Assembly (NCBI GenBank): GCA_012719445.1
Contig: JAAYAH010000262.1
Span: 1-64,000, forward strand
DNA length: 64,000 nt
Direction of reading: 5' to 3'
Origin: Actinomycetales bacterium
GTDB taxonomy: Bacteria; Actinomycetota; Actinomycetes; Actinomycetales; Kineosporiaceae
Of the stretch, positions 7,186-15,117 are shown piece by piece; positions within the stretch are counted from its first letter, which is position 1, and every line of letters starts with the position of its first letter. The position numbers and the translations under genes are program-made. The notes below the pieces were generated by a model, which saw only the letters and a list, made by a program, of their open reading frames with translations, was not told where the DNA came from and did no database searches.

Positions 7186-8142
7186 GTGTTCTACTGGTTC
7201 CTCAAGCGGATCGGGCTCGGTCCGCTCCTGTACGCCATCTTCCGGCCGTGGGTCCGTGGCCTCGAACACATCCCCCGCGAGGGCGGCGCCATCCTCGCGA
7301 GCAACCACCTGTCCTTCTCCGACTCGATCTTCCTGCCGCTGGTGGTGCGGCGGCGGGTGACTTTCCTCGCCAAGATGGACTACTTCACCGGGCGGGGGAT
7401 CAAGGGGCGGCTCATCGCGTTCTTCTTCAAGGGGGTCGGCCAGCTCCCCGTCGACCGTTCCGGCGGGCGCGCGTCCGAGGCGGCGCTGCACACCGGGCTG
7501 CGGGTGCTGGACGCCGGGGAGTTGCTGGGCATCTACCCCGAGGGGACCCGGTCCCCCGACGGGCGGCTGTACCGGGGCAAGACGGGTGTCGCCCGGCTCG
7601 CGCTGGAGGGCGGGGTCCCGGTGCTGCCCGTCGCCATGATCGGCACGGACGAGGTGCAGCCGATCGGGCGCACCATCCCCCGGATCCGCAGGGTCGGCAT
7701 CGTCATCGGCCCTCCGCTGGACTTCTCCCGGTACGACGGCATGTCCGACGACCGGTTCGTGCTGAGGTCGATCACCGACGAGCTCATGTACGAGCTCATG
7801 CAGCTGTCCGGGCAGGAGTACGTCGACATCTACGCGTCCACGATGAAGGACCGGCTGAACGCCGCCCGGCGGGCGAGGATGCAGGAGCGCGCGGTCGCCG
7901 TCGGGGGTGCGGTGCACGACAAGGCCGCCGTGGTGGGCGGCGTGGTGCAGGAGCGGGCGGTCGCCGTCGGGGGTGCGGTGCACGACAAGGCCGCCGCGGT
8001 GGGCGGCGTGGTGCAGGAGTGGGCAGCGGCGGTGGGGGGCGCCGTCCGCGGTCGCTACGGGGGGCACGGGCAGCCGCAGGCCGAGCCGCCGCCGACACCC
8101 GACGAGCCCGGGGCCGCCGCGGGCGGTGCCGGGACGGAGTGA
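7186..8142 (+). CDS. plsC: 1-acylglycerol-3-phosphate acyltransferase (PlsC family) with repeat tail
   Basis: A 318-residue membrane-associated acyltransferase that transfers an acyl chain to lysophosphatidate, or a related lysolipid, in phospholipid synthesis. The catalytic HX4D motif is His41-Asp46 (NHLSFSD), and the substrate-binding EGTR is at residues 119-122. The catalytic domain ends near residue 225. From residue 232 there is an unusual tail of 11-residue repeats, with the pattern V-Q/H-E/D-R/K-A-x-x-V-G-G-A/V, about five times over, followed by a Pro/Gly/Ala-rich end. Such repeats are not a normal part of PlsC and may form an amphipathic membrane-binding helix. An SD GGGAGG (7174-7179) supports the GTG start. 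It ends two bases before macS. Confidence 0.85.
   Translation: MFYWFLKRIGLGPLLYAIFRPWVRGLEHIPREGGAILASNHLSFSDSIFLPLVVRRRVTFLAKMDYFTGRGIKGRLIAFFFKGVGQLPVDRSGGRASEAALHTGLRVLDAGELLGIYPEGTRSPDGRLYRGKTGVARLALEGGVPVLPVAMIGTDEVQPIGRTIPRIRRVGIVIGPPLDFSRYDGMSDDRFVLRSITDELMYELMQLSGQEYVDIYASTMKDRLNAARRARMQERAVAVGGAVHDKAAVVGGVVQERAVAVGGAVHDKAAAVGGVVQEWAAAVGGAVRGRYGGHGQPQAEPPPTPDEPGAAAGGAGTE
7879..8043 (+). repeat. In-frame 33/66-base tandem repeat in plsC
   Basis: Two nearly identical 66-base units (7879-7944 and 7945-8010) and a diverged partial third (8011-8043). Each 66-base unit encodes two related 11-residue repeats, VQERAVAVGGA and VHDKAAVVGGV. The near-identity of the DNA copies implies recent duplication by slippage or unequal recombination. 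Confidence 0.9.
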
Positions 8143-8144
8143 CG

Positions 8145-9431
8145 ATGTCGGGCACCGGCTGGACGTACGGGGACGGGACGATGCCCGGGAGCGAACGCGG
8201 AGGCGAGGACGAGGCAACCGGCAGGCTGTCGCGGATCGGGGAGGTCGCGGCCGCCGTCAGGACACGGGTCGTGGTGGCGCACGTCGCCAACGGCGAGCGG
8301 CTTGCCGTCGGCGACTCGGGGCACGACCGGTACTTCTGGTTGATCCTCAACACCTACCGGGTGGTGACTCTCCTCTACGCCGTCGTGCTGTACGCCAGGG
8401 TCGCCGACGAGTACCTGCACCCCCTCGGTGCCTGGTGCGTGCTCGCCGTCATGGGGCTGTGGACGGTGACCCTCCTCCGGTGGCGGCGCCGGGACGAGCT
8501 AGTCATGATCATCGATCTCGTCATCGCGACCTGGGCCGTGCTCATGACGCGGGTCCTCGACGACCCGGTCCGGATCGCCGAGGGCTCGCAGACCCTGCCG
8601 ACGATCTGGGTGTCCACCACCGTGCTGTCCTGGGCGGTGTGGCGGGGCTGGCTCGCCGGGCTCCTCGCGGCGCTGGTCATCGCGGCAGCGGACGTCATCG
8701 AGGTCGACGGCCGGATGTCCGGCAACACCACGAACAACATCGTCATGATGATCCTGGCCGGCGTCGTCGTCGGCTACAACATGACGATCTTCCTCGCCGG
8801 GCGAAGGGACCTGGCCAGGGCAGCGGCCATCGAGGCCGCGGCGAGGGAACGGGAGCGGCTGGCGGCCGACATCCACGACTCGGTGCTCCAGGTGCTGGCC
8901 TACGTGCGCAGGCGGGGTCACGAGGCGGGCGGGGAGGCCGCGGAGATCGCCGAACTGGCCGGGGAGCAGGAGGCCAGGCTGCGCTCCCTCATCGCGACCG
9001 GACCGGGGACGACGTCCACCGACGGCGAGCAGGATCTCAGGGCACTGCTCACCGCGCTCTCCCGTGGGCGGATCACGGTCACCGGTCCCGCCGGGTCGGT
9101 GATGCTCCCCGGTGACGTCGCGACCGCCGTGGTCGGTGCGGTCGGCGCGGCGCTGGACAACGTGGCACGGCACGCGGGGCCGTCGGCCAGGGCGTGGGTG
9201 TTCATCGAGGACGAGGGGGGCGTCGTGACAGTGACGGTTCGCGACGACGGGATCGGGATCCCTGCGGGGCGGCTCGCCGAGGCGGAGTCCGAGGGGCGGC
9301 TGGGCGTCCCCATGTCCATCAGGGCCCGGGTGGAGAACGTCGGCGGCTCGGTGGAGGTCACCAGCCGGCCGGGAGAGGGCACCGAGGTCGAGTTGCGGGT
9401 ACCCCGAGCGGGCCGGAGGAGGACGCAATGA
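8145..9431 (+). CDS. macS: Sensor histidine kinase, MacS type (DUF5931 N-terminus)
   Basis: A 428-residue membrane sensor kinase. After a 60-residue cytoplasmic start, several hydrophobic segments (about residues 65-85, 95-112, 118-135, 155-183 and 197-217) form a multi-pass sensor region like the DUF5931 domain of Streptomyces MacS. The phosphorylatable His244 lies in RLAADIHDSVLQVLAYV, the NarL/DesK-type dimerisation motif. The ATPase domain carries the N box DNVARHA and the G box DDGIGIP. It overlaps the response regulator gene by ATGA. MacRS of Streptomyces influences membrane and lipoprotein genes, morphology and antibiotic production. The signal here is unknown. Confidence 0.85.
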   Translation: MSGTGWTYGDGTMPGSERGGEDEATGRLSRIGEVAAAVRTRVVVAHVANGERLAVGDSGHDRYFWLILNTYRVVTLLYAVVLYARVADEYLHPLGAWCVLAVMGLWTVTLLRWRRRDELVMIIDLVIATWAVLMTRVLDDPVRIAEGSQTLPTIWVSTTVLSWAVWRGWLAGLLAALVIAAADVIEVDGRMSGNTTNNIVMMILAGVVVGYNMTIFLAGRRDLARAAAIEAAARERERLAADIHDSVLQVLAYVRRRGHEAGGEAAEIAELAGEQEARLRSLIATGPGTTSTDGEQDLRALLTALSRGRITVTGPAGSVMLPGDVATAVVGAVGAALDNVARHAGPSARAWVFIEDEGGVVTVTVRDDGIGIPAGRLAEAESEGRLGVPMSIRARVENVGGSVEVTSRPGEGTEVELRVPRAGRRRTQ

Positions 9432-10078
9432 CCCGTGTGATGGTCGTCGACGACCACCCGATGTGGCGCGAGGCCGTGGCCAGGGACCTCCACGAGGCGG
9501 GCTTCGACGTGGTCGGGACGGCGGGGGACGGGGCGGAGACCCTGCGCCGGTTGCCTGCGGTGCGGCCGGACGTCGTCGTGCTGGACCTGCAGATGCCCGG
9601 GATCGACGGCGTCCAGGCGACGGCGCGGATCGTGGCCGACCACCCGGGGTGCCGGGTGCTGGTGCTGACCGCGAGCGCGGAGCAGGACGACGTCCTGGAG
9701 GCCGTCAAGGCCGGCGCGACCGGCTACCTGGTGAAGTCGGCCTCCCGGGAGGAGCTCATCGAGGCGGTCAACCGGACGGCGAGGGGCGAGGCCGTGATCA
9801 CTCCGGGGCTGGCCGGGCTGATGCTCGGCGAGTACCGCCGGATGGCCGTCGCCGCCAGTTCGGGCCACGGCGGGACGCCGCAGCTCACCGAGCGGGAGAC
9901 GGAGATCCTCCGGCTGGTGGCCAAGGGGCTGAGCAGCAGGCAGATCGCCGAGCGGCTGGTGATCTCGCACCGCACGGTGCAGAACCACACCCAGAACGTG
10001 CTGAACAAGCTGCAACTGCACAACCGGGTCGAGCTCACCCGCTACGCCATCGAGAGAGGGCTCGACGCCGACGACTGA
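9428..10078 (+). CDS. macR: NarL/LuxR-family response regulator, MacR type
   Basis: A 216-residue two-domain regulator and the partner of the preceding kinase, translationally coupled to it. The receiver domain has the acidic pair Asp8-Asp9, the phosphoacceptor Asp53 (VVVLDLQMPG) and Lys103 (LVKSAS). The LuxR-type helix-turn-helix spans about residues 146-210 (LTERETEILRLVAKGLSSRQ, then the recognition helix HRTVQNHTQNVLNKL). It is expected to bind promoters as a dimer after phosphorylation. Its targets cannot be read from this window. Confidence 0.88.
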   Translation: MTRVMVVDDHPMWREAVARDLHEAGFDVVGTAGDGAETLRRLPAVRPDVVVLDLQMPGIDGVQATARIVADHPGCRVLVLTASAEQDDVLEAVKAGATGYLVKSASREELIEAVNRTARGEAVITPGLAGLMLGEYRRMAVAASSGHGGTPQLTERETEILRLVAKGLSSRQIAERLVISHRTVQNHTQNVLNKLQLHNRVELTRYAIERGLDADD

Positions 10079-10086
10079 GTCCGTCC

Positions 10087-10139
10087 ACCGGTGGCAAAGC
10101 GGGCTCATCTCGCTGCGGTGACCCCGATTCGCCACCGGT
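10087..10139. repeat. Inverted repeat after macR
   Basis: ACCGGTGGC at 10087-10095 is complementary to GCCACCGGT at 10131-10139: nine pairs around a 35-base loop. A 13-base direct repeat GGTCGGCGGGTGG overlaps and follows it (10137-10149 and 10158-10170). It may act as a weak terminator for macS-macR. No U-run follows. Confidence 0.3.
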
Positions 10140-10241
10140 CGGCGGGTGGTGGCCGCTGGTCGGCGGGTGGCGACGGTCAGGGGGGCCGGAGGGGGGTGTC
10201 CACGTGGCGGACGGCACCCGGAGAGGTTGTTCCTGATCATC

Positions 10242-10247
10242 TACTCT
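10242..10247 (+). promoter_or_regulatory. -10 box for a leaderless aroF transcript
   Basis: TACTCT fits the actinobacterial -10 pattern TAnnnT and ends six bases before the GTG start codon, the usual spacing when transcription starts at the start codon. No SD is present before the GTG. No clear -35 is visible. Confidence 0.5.
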
Positions 10248-10253
10248 GGTCCG

Positions 10254-11633
10254 GTGAGTACCGCCGTGCGCCCTCCGACATCCGACTCCGCCGCGGCCGG
10301 GAAGGCCGGTCTCGACCTCTGGCGTGATCTGCCGGCGGTCCAGCAGCCGGACTGGCCGGACCGGGACCTCCTGGACGCCGTGACGGCCGAGCTGGCCACC
10401 TATCCTCCGCTGGTGTTCGCGGGGGAGTGTGACGAGCTCAAGCAGCAGCTCGGCGCCGTGACCAGGGGAGAGGCGTTCCTGCTCCAGGGCGGCGACTGCG
10501 CCGAGACCTTCTCCGACGCCACGGCGGACCGCATCCGCAACAAGATCAAGACGATCCTGCAGATGGCGGCGGTGCTGACCTACGCGGCGAGCATGCCCGT
10601 GGTCAAGGTCGGCAGGATGGCCGGGCAGTACTCCAAGCCGCGCAGCAAGCCGACCGAGGTCCGCGACGGCCTGGAGCTGCCCGCCTACCGGGGTGACTCC
10701 GTCAACGACTACGCCTTCGAGGCCACGGCGAGGATCCCCGACCCGCGGCGCATGCTGCGCGCCTACCACACCAGCAGCGCGACGCTGAACCTCATCCGGG
10801 CGTTCACCAAGGGCGGGTTCGCCGATCTGCGGCTGGTGCACGAGTGGAACCGCGGCTTCGTCGCCAGCCCGGCGAACGTCCGGTACGAGGGCATCGCCAG
10901 GCAGATCGACAAGGCCATGAGGTTCATGGCGGCCTGCGGCGCCGACTTCGACGCCCTGCGCACGGTCGACTTCTACTCCAGCCACGAGGCCCTGCTGCTG
11001 GACTACGAGCGGTCCCTGATCCGGATCGACTCACGTACCGAGACGCCCTACGGCGTCGCGGCGCACTTCCTGTGGATCGGGGAGCGGACCCGGCAGCTCG
11101 ACGGCGCGCACGTCGACCTCATGTCCCGGATCCGCAACCCGATCGGGGTGAAGCTCGGCCCCTCGACCTCGCCGGAGGAGGCGCTGGCCCTCGTCGACCG
11201 GCTCGACCCCGCACGGGAGCCCGGCAGGCTGACCTTCGTCACCAGGATGGGCGCGGGGCGGATCCGGGAGGTCCTGCCCCGGCTGGTCCGGGCCGTCGCC
11301 GACTCCGGGGCCTCGGTGGTGTGGGTCTGCGACCCGATGCACGGCAACACCTTCGAGTCGGCGTCCGGCTACAAGACCCGCCGCTTCGACGACGTCATGG
11401 ACGAGGTCCGGGGGTTCTTCGAGGTGCACCAGGCGCTGGGGACGGTGCCAGGTGGCCTGCACATCGAGCTGACCGGTGACGACGTGACCGAGTGCCTCGG
11501 CGGGGCCGAGCACATCGACGACGCCCAGTTGGCGACCCGGTACGAGACGGTGTGCGATCCGCGACTGAACCACCAGCAGTCCCTCGAACTCGCCTTCCTC
11601 GTCGCGGAGATGCTCGGGGAACGGGACGGGTGA
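10254..11633 (+). CDS. aroF: 3-deoxy-D-arabino-heptulosonate 7-phosphate synthase, class II
   Basis: A 459-residue class II (plant/actinobacterial type) DAHP synthase. It condenses phosphoenolpyruvate with erythrose 4-phosphate, the first step of the shikimate pathway to aromatic amino acids. Recognisable family blocks are LDLWRDLPAVQQPDWPD near the N-terminus, the metal-site region FLLQGGDCAETF, the conserved RVGRMAGQY-like segment (KVGRMAGQYSKPRS), the substrate segment SRIRNPIGVKLGPST, and WVCDPMHGNT. The length is close to that of the M. tuberculosis enzyme. GTG 10254 is chosen because homology starts there and a -10 box sits just upstream; the frame is open further upstream to 10146 with no family similarity. 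It is apparently monocistronic. Confidence 0.92.
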   Translation: MSTAVRPPTSDSAAAGKAGLDLWRDLPAVQQPDWPDRDLLDAVTAELATYPPLVFAGECDELKQQLGAVTRGEAFLLQGGDCAETFSDATADRIRNKIKTILQMAAVLTYAASMPVVKVGRMAGQYSKPRSKPTEVRDGLELPAYRGDSVNDYAFEATARIPDPRRMLRAYHTSSATLNLIRAFTKGGFADLRLVHEWNRGFVASPANVRYEGIARQIDKAMRFMAACGADFDALRTVDFYSSHEALLLDYERSLIRIDSRTETPYGVAAHFLWIGERTRQLDGAHVDLMSRIRNPIGVKLGPSTSPEEALALVDRLDPAREPGRLTFVTRMGAGRIREVLPRLVRAVADSGASVVWVCDPMHGNTFESASGYKTRRFDDVMDEVRGFFEVHQALGTVPGGLHIELTGDDVTECLGGAEHIDDAQLATRYETVCDPRLNHQQSLELAFLVAEMLGERDG

Positions 11634-11805
11634 GGTCCGGCCAGGGCGGTGCGGCGTCCTGGTGCCGGGTCCGCAGGCAGGCCCCGGCGCCGGGTCCGTT
11701 CCCGGGTCCGTTCCTGGGCATGCGCCCGGGTTCGCGCCCGCGGCCGACACCCCCGACCCGCGGGGTCGATCGTGGGTGGCCCGGTCCGGATGGGAGGATG
11801 TCGTC

Positions 11806-12399
11806 GTGACGGACGCCGCCCCGGACCCCCCGCGCGCGCTGCCGCCGGGGCAACGGTTGGTGGCGGAGCTGCCCGTCCATCACTACGGACCGGTGCCGAA
11901 GCACCGCCCCGAGAGCTGGAAGTTCATGGTCTTCGGGGCGACCCTCGACGGCCAGGAGCACCACCTCGACACGGCCGCCTTCGCCGCTCTGCCCCGGATC
12001 ACCGTCACCGCGGACTTCCACTGCGTCAGCAGGTGGTCGGTGCTCGACAACGTCTGGGAGGGGGTCGCGGCCAGGACGATCCTCGAGCTCGCCCCACCGG
12101 CCGACGACGTCATCGGGATCATGGCCTGGGCCGAGTACGGCTACTCGGCGAACATGCGGATGGAGGACATCGCCTCCCCGCGCGTGGTCCTGGCCACCCA
12201 TCTCGACGGCGAGCCCCTGACGCCCGAGCACGGCTGGCCGCTGCGGTTGATCGTCCCGCACCTGTACAGCTTCAAGGGCCCGAAGTGGCTCCGTGCCATC
12301 GAGTACCTCCGGGAGCCCCGACGCGGGTTCTGGGAGGAGCGCGGGTACCACAACATCGCCGACCCGTGGCGCGAGGAGCGGTACTCCTACCAGGAGTGA
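11806..12399 (+). CDS. Sulfite-oxidase-like molybdopterin oxidoreductase
   Basis: A 197-residue protein of the oxidoreductase molybdopterin-binding (sulfite oxidase / MsrP-like) fold. Cys73 in TADFHCVSRWSVLDNVWEGV is the expected molybdenum-ligand cysteine. Other family segments are HHYGPVPKHRPESWKF, the PLRLIVPHLYSFKGPKW stretch and the closing WEERGYHNIADPW. It is short and lacks a haem or dimerisation domain, like the stand-alone small oxidoreductases of many actinomycetes. The physiological substrate is unknown. No Tat signal is visible. An SD GGGAGG at 11792-11797 fixes the GTG at 11806. It converges on the PASTA kinase gene. Confidence 0.82.
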   Translation: MTDAAPDPPRALPPGQRLVAELPVHHYGPVPKHRPESWKFMVFGATLDGQEHHLDTAAFAALPRITVTADFHCVSRWSVLDNVWEGVAARTILELAPPADDVIGIMAWAEYGYSANMRMEDIASPRVVLATHLDGEPLTPEHGWPLRLIVPHLYSFKGPKWLRAIEYLREPRRGFWEERGYHNIADPWREERYSYQE

Positions 12400-12589
12400 T
12401 CCGCCGCGCAGGTCATCCCTCCGCGAAGCGGTCCGTCGGCGTGCCTGTCCGGATGGGGCGGTTTGGCGTGAAGCCGGCTGGGTAGGGGGGCTCCGGTACG
12501 CGGGGGGCGCGGCGAGGGACGCCGCCCGATCCCGCACCCGTCCGGCCGGCGCCCCCGGGGGAGCACCGGGGCCCGCCGAAGGGCCGACA

Positions 12590-12612
12590 CCCCGGGAGGG
12601 AGTCCTCCGGGG
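12590..12612. terminator. Hairpin between convergent genes
   Basis: CCCCGGGAGG (12590-12599), loop GAGT, then CCTCCGGGG (12604-12612): nine pairs with one bulged base. It lies in the 286-base gap between the convergent oxidoreductase and kinase genes and could stop transcription from either side. It lacks a U-tract, which is common in this phylum. The rest of the gap contains only GC-rich sequence and a short direct repeat. Confidence 0.45.
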
Positions 12613-12613
12613 C

Positions 12614-12647
12614 GGCGTGAGGCGCCCGGAGGCGTGAGACGCCCAGA
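12614..12647. repeat. 17-base direct repeat, two copies
   Basis: GGCGTGAGGCGCCCGGA (12614-12630) and GGCGTGAGACGCCCAGA (12631-12647) are adjacent and differ at two positions. Each contains a small internal inverted repeat (GGCGT/ACGCC-like). They follow the hairpin in the intergenic region and have no known role. Confidence 0.5.
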
Positions 12648-12685
12648 GGTGTGCGGCACCGGAGGGCACCGGATGCCGGCGGCCC

Positions 12686-14587
12686 TCAGGCGGTGTGAAC
12701 CGTCACGGTGGAGCCCGGCTCGGCCTGCGAGCCGCCGCCGGGGCTCTGCCACAGCACCTGGTCGAACCACCGGGGGCCCTCCCGGCGCATCTGGAACCCG
12801 GCCTCCCGGAGGACCCTCCGCGCCTCGTCGACGCTCATCCCTGTGACGTCGGGGACCACCACCGTCGGGGCGCCCTCGGACAGGAAGACGGTCACGGTCT
12901 CGCCCGTGGCCAGCTCCACCCCGGCCTGCGGATCCTGGCGGGCCACCTGGCCCTCGGGCACGAACGTGTCCGAGGTGCGCTCGACCTTGACCTTGAATCC
13001 CGCCTGCTCCAGGATCTGCTTCGCCTTCTTCTCGTCCTGGCCGACGACCCCGGGCACCTGCACGGCAGGCGGCCCGCTGCTCACCACGAGGTTGATCTTG
13101 GATCCGCGGCGGACGAGCTGCGTCGCCATCGGCTGGGTGGAGATGACACTGCCCTGGGGGACGTCGCCGATGTCGGAGTAGTTCACCCGGTCGATGACCA
13201 TCCCCGCGTCCATGAGTTCGGTCCGCGCCACGGAGATCTCCTTGCCGGTGACATCGGGCACCCGGACGAACTCGGATCCCTGGGAGATCGCCAGTACCAC
13301 GACCCCGCCCTTGTGCACGCTCGCCCCCGGCTTCGGACGGGTCGCGGCGACGGCCCCCGGCGACACCGTGTCCGAGAAGACCTCCTCGATCCGCGAGCGC
13401 AGGCCAACCCCGTCCAGGGTCTCCTGCGCCCTCTCCATGGTCATCCCCACCACCCGCGGGGTGGCCATGTAGGCGCCGGGGCCTGCCGCCGTCCACCAGA
13501 TCGACAGGATCATGAACAGGCAGAGCGCGAGCACCGCGCCGAGGACCAGGTGCACCCGCCTCCGCCGGACGGCCAGTTCGTCCTCGGTCCGGACCACGGG
13601 CCCGGACAGCGCCCGCAGGTCGCGCCGGGACAGGCCGCCCAGCGGCATGGCCCGGGTCTCCTGGTGGATCGTCGGCCGGTCGGCGGCCCTGGACCGGCCG
13701 AGGGCCTCGGCCCGGGTGGCAGGCGACGGCTCCTGGCCACCCGGCCGGGGCAGCCGCGCCCTGGCCTCACGGACGAGGGCCAGCATCGCTCCGGCGTCGG
13801 GGGGCCTGCGTCCCGGGTCACGGGCGGTGGCGGTGGTGACCAGTTCGTCGAGGTGGGTCGGGAGCCCGAGGACCACCCGCGACGGGGCCGGGATCTCGTC
13901 GTGGACGTGCTGGAAGGCCACATGGATGGGGATCTCGCCGGTGAACGGCTGCTTCCCGGTGAGCATCTCGAAGAGCAGGACCCCGGCGGCGTACACGTCG
14001 ACTCGGGTGTCCACGGCTCCCCTCGCCACGATCTCCGGGGCGAGGTACGCGGCCGTGCCGATGAGCGAGCCGCTGGTCGCGGTGCCCGTCGCGGCCCGGG
14101 CGAGGCCGAAGTCGGCGACCTTGACCCGGCCGTCATCGGTGAGGATGACGTTCTCCGGCTTGACGTCCCGGTGGATGAGGCCGGCCCGGTGGGCCGAGGC
14201 CAGCGCGTCGAGCACCGGTTCGAGCACCGAGAGCGCCTCGTGGGGGGTGAAGGACCCGCGCTCGGCCATGACCTCCCGGAGCGTCCGGCCGGGCAGGTAC
14301 TCCATGGCCAGATAGAGGACGCCGTCGTGAGACCCCTGGTCGTAGACCTGGACGACGTTGGGGTGTGACAGTTTCGCCGCGGACCGGGCCTCCCGGATGA
14401 ACCGGGCGACGAACTGCTCGTCGTCCGCGAGATGGCTGTGCATGATCTTCAGGGCGACCTCGCGACCGAGCCTCCGGTCGAGGGCGACGTACACGGTCGC
14501 CATGCCGCCCCTGGCGACGCGGCGCTCGACCTCGTACCGGTTGTCGAGCTCGTGCCCGACGAACGGGTCCCGTACGGTCGCGTCCAC
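12686..14587 (-). CDS. PASTA-domain Ser/Thr protein kinase (Stk1/PknB type)
   Basis: A 633-residue membrane receptor kinase. The kinase domain spans about residues 17-280: ATP-site Lys47, HRDVKPEN at 139-146, DFG at 159-161 and the APE equivalent LAPE near 183. A 60-residue juxtamembrane stretch leads to one TM helix (about 345-366). Four extracellular PASTA repeats then run to the end, each opening with VVGM, VPDVTG, VPGVVG or VPDVTG. PASTA repeats bind peptidoglycan fragments or lipid II, so this kinase probably links wall status to division and growth. It is divergent from an Rv2175c-like gene, as mycobacterial pknL is, but PknL lacks PASTA repeats, so no symbol is given. The GTG start appears leaderless. 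Confidence 0.9.
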   Translation of the reverse strand: MDATVRDPFVGHELDNRYEVERRVARGGMATVYVALDRRLGREVALKIMHSHLADDEQFVARFIREARSAAKLSHPNVVQVYDQGSHDGVLYLAMEYLPGRTLREVMAERGSFTPHEALSVLEPVLDALASAHRAGLIHRDVKPENVILTDDGRVKVADFGLARAATGTATSGSLIGTAAYLAPEIVARGAVDTRVDVYAAGVLLFEMLTGKQPFTGEIPIHVAFQHVHDEIPAPSRVVLGLPTHLDELVTTATARDPGRRPPDAGAMLALVREARARLPRPGGQEPSPATRAEALGRSRAADRPTIHQETRAMPLGGLSRRDLRALSGPVVRTEDELAVRRRRVHLVLGAVLALCLFMILSIWWTAAGPGAYMATPRVVGMTMERAQETLDGVGLRSRIEEVFSDTVSPGAVAATRPKPGASVHKGGVVVLAISQGSEFVRVPDVTGKEISVARTELMDAGMVIDRVNYSDIGDVPQGSVISTQPMATQLVRRGSKINLVVSSGPPAVQVPGVVGQDEKKAKQILEQAGFKVKVERTSDTFVPEGQVARQDPQAGVELATGETVTVFLSEGAPTVVVPDVTGMSVDEARRVLREAGFQMRREGPRWFDQVLWQSPGGGSQAEPGSTVTVHTA

Positions 14588-14594
14588 GGCGATG

Positions 14595-14600
14595 AGTCTA
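14595..14600 (-). promoter_or_regulatory. -10 box for a leaderless kinase transcript
   Basis: On the minus strand TAGACT (14600-14595) is followed by seven bases and then the GTG start at 14587. This spacing fits transcription starting at, or next to, the start codon. No SD is present. A -35 is not convincing. Confidence 0.45.
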
Positions 14601-14754
14601 CGGTCGGCCGGGCATTCCGTTACCTGTTTGATTCACAGCTTCGACCGTGCTGCGGAGCGGCGCCGGAGGCGGGGGCCGGAGCAGGGTGCCGGGCGGCACC
14701 CGGGTGGGTGAGATCGGTGGCAGATCCGGGGGTGGTTCGTGGCAGGCTGTGGTC

Positions 14755-15111
14755 GTGGACGACAGCCTCGACACCCTGGTCGGCAGCTGGCTCACCCTCC
14801 CCGACGTCGCCGAGCGGCTGGGGACCGACGTCGGGAGGGTCCGGCAGCTGCTGCGTGACCGACAGCTCCTCGCCGTCCGGCGGGGCGAGCGGAACGTGCT
14901 CTGCGTCCCGGAGCCGTTCCTCGCCGGGGACCACCCGCTCCCGGAGCTGCGGGGCACGCTCGTCGTGCTGGCGGACTCCGGGCTGTCCGACGCCGAGGCC
15001 CTCGCCTGGCTGTTCACCCCGGACGCGTCGCTCCCGGGGACGCCGATCGACGCCCTGCGTGCCGGCAGCAAGAGCGAGATCCGGCGGCGGGCCCAGGCCC
15101 TGGCCATCTGA
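14755..15111 (+). CDS. Rv2175c-like winged-helix DNA-binding protein
   Basis: A 118-residue protein resembling mycobacterial Rv2175c, a small DNA-binding protein that is a substrate of the kinase PknL. It has a helix-turn-helix-like N-terminus (WLTLPDVAERLGTDVGRVRQ, then LLRDRQLLAVRRGERNVLCV) and the family's C-terminus with ALAWLFTPDASLPGTPIDAL and RRRAQALAI. In Rv2175c a threonine near the N-terminus is phosphorylated; here Thr candidates lie at residues 7, 14 and 23 of the short N-terminus. The start is GTG 14755; GTG 14749 is also possible. The divergent PASTA kinase is the likely partner by analogy. Confidence 0.8.
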   Translation: MDDSLDTLVGSWLTLPDVAERLGTDVGRVRQLLRDRQLLAVRRGERNVLCVPEPFLAGDHPLPELRGTLVVLADSGLSDAEALAWLFTPDASLPGTPIDALRAGSKSEIRRRAQALAI

Positions 15112-15117
15112 CGGCCC

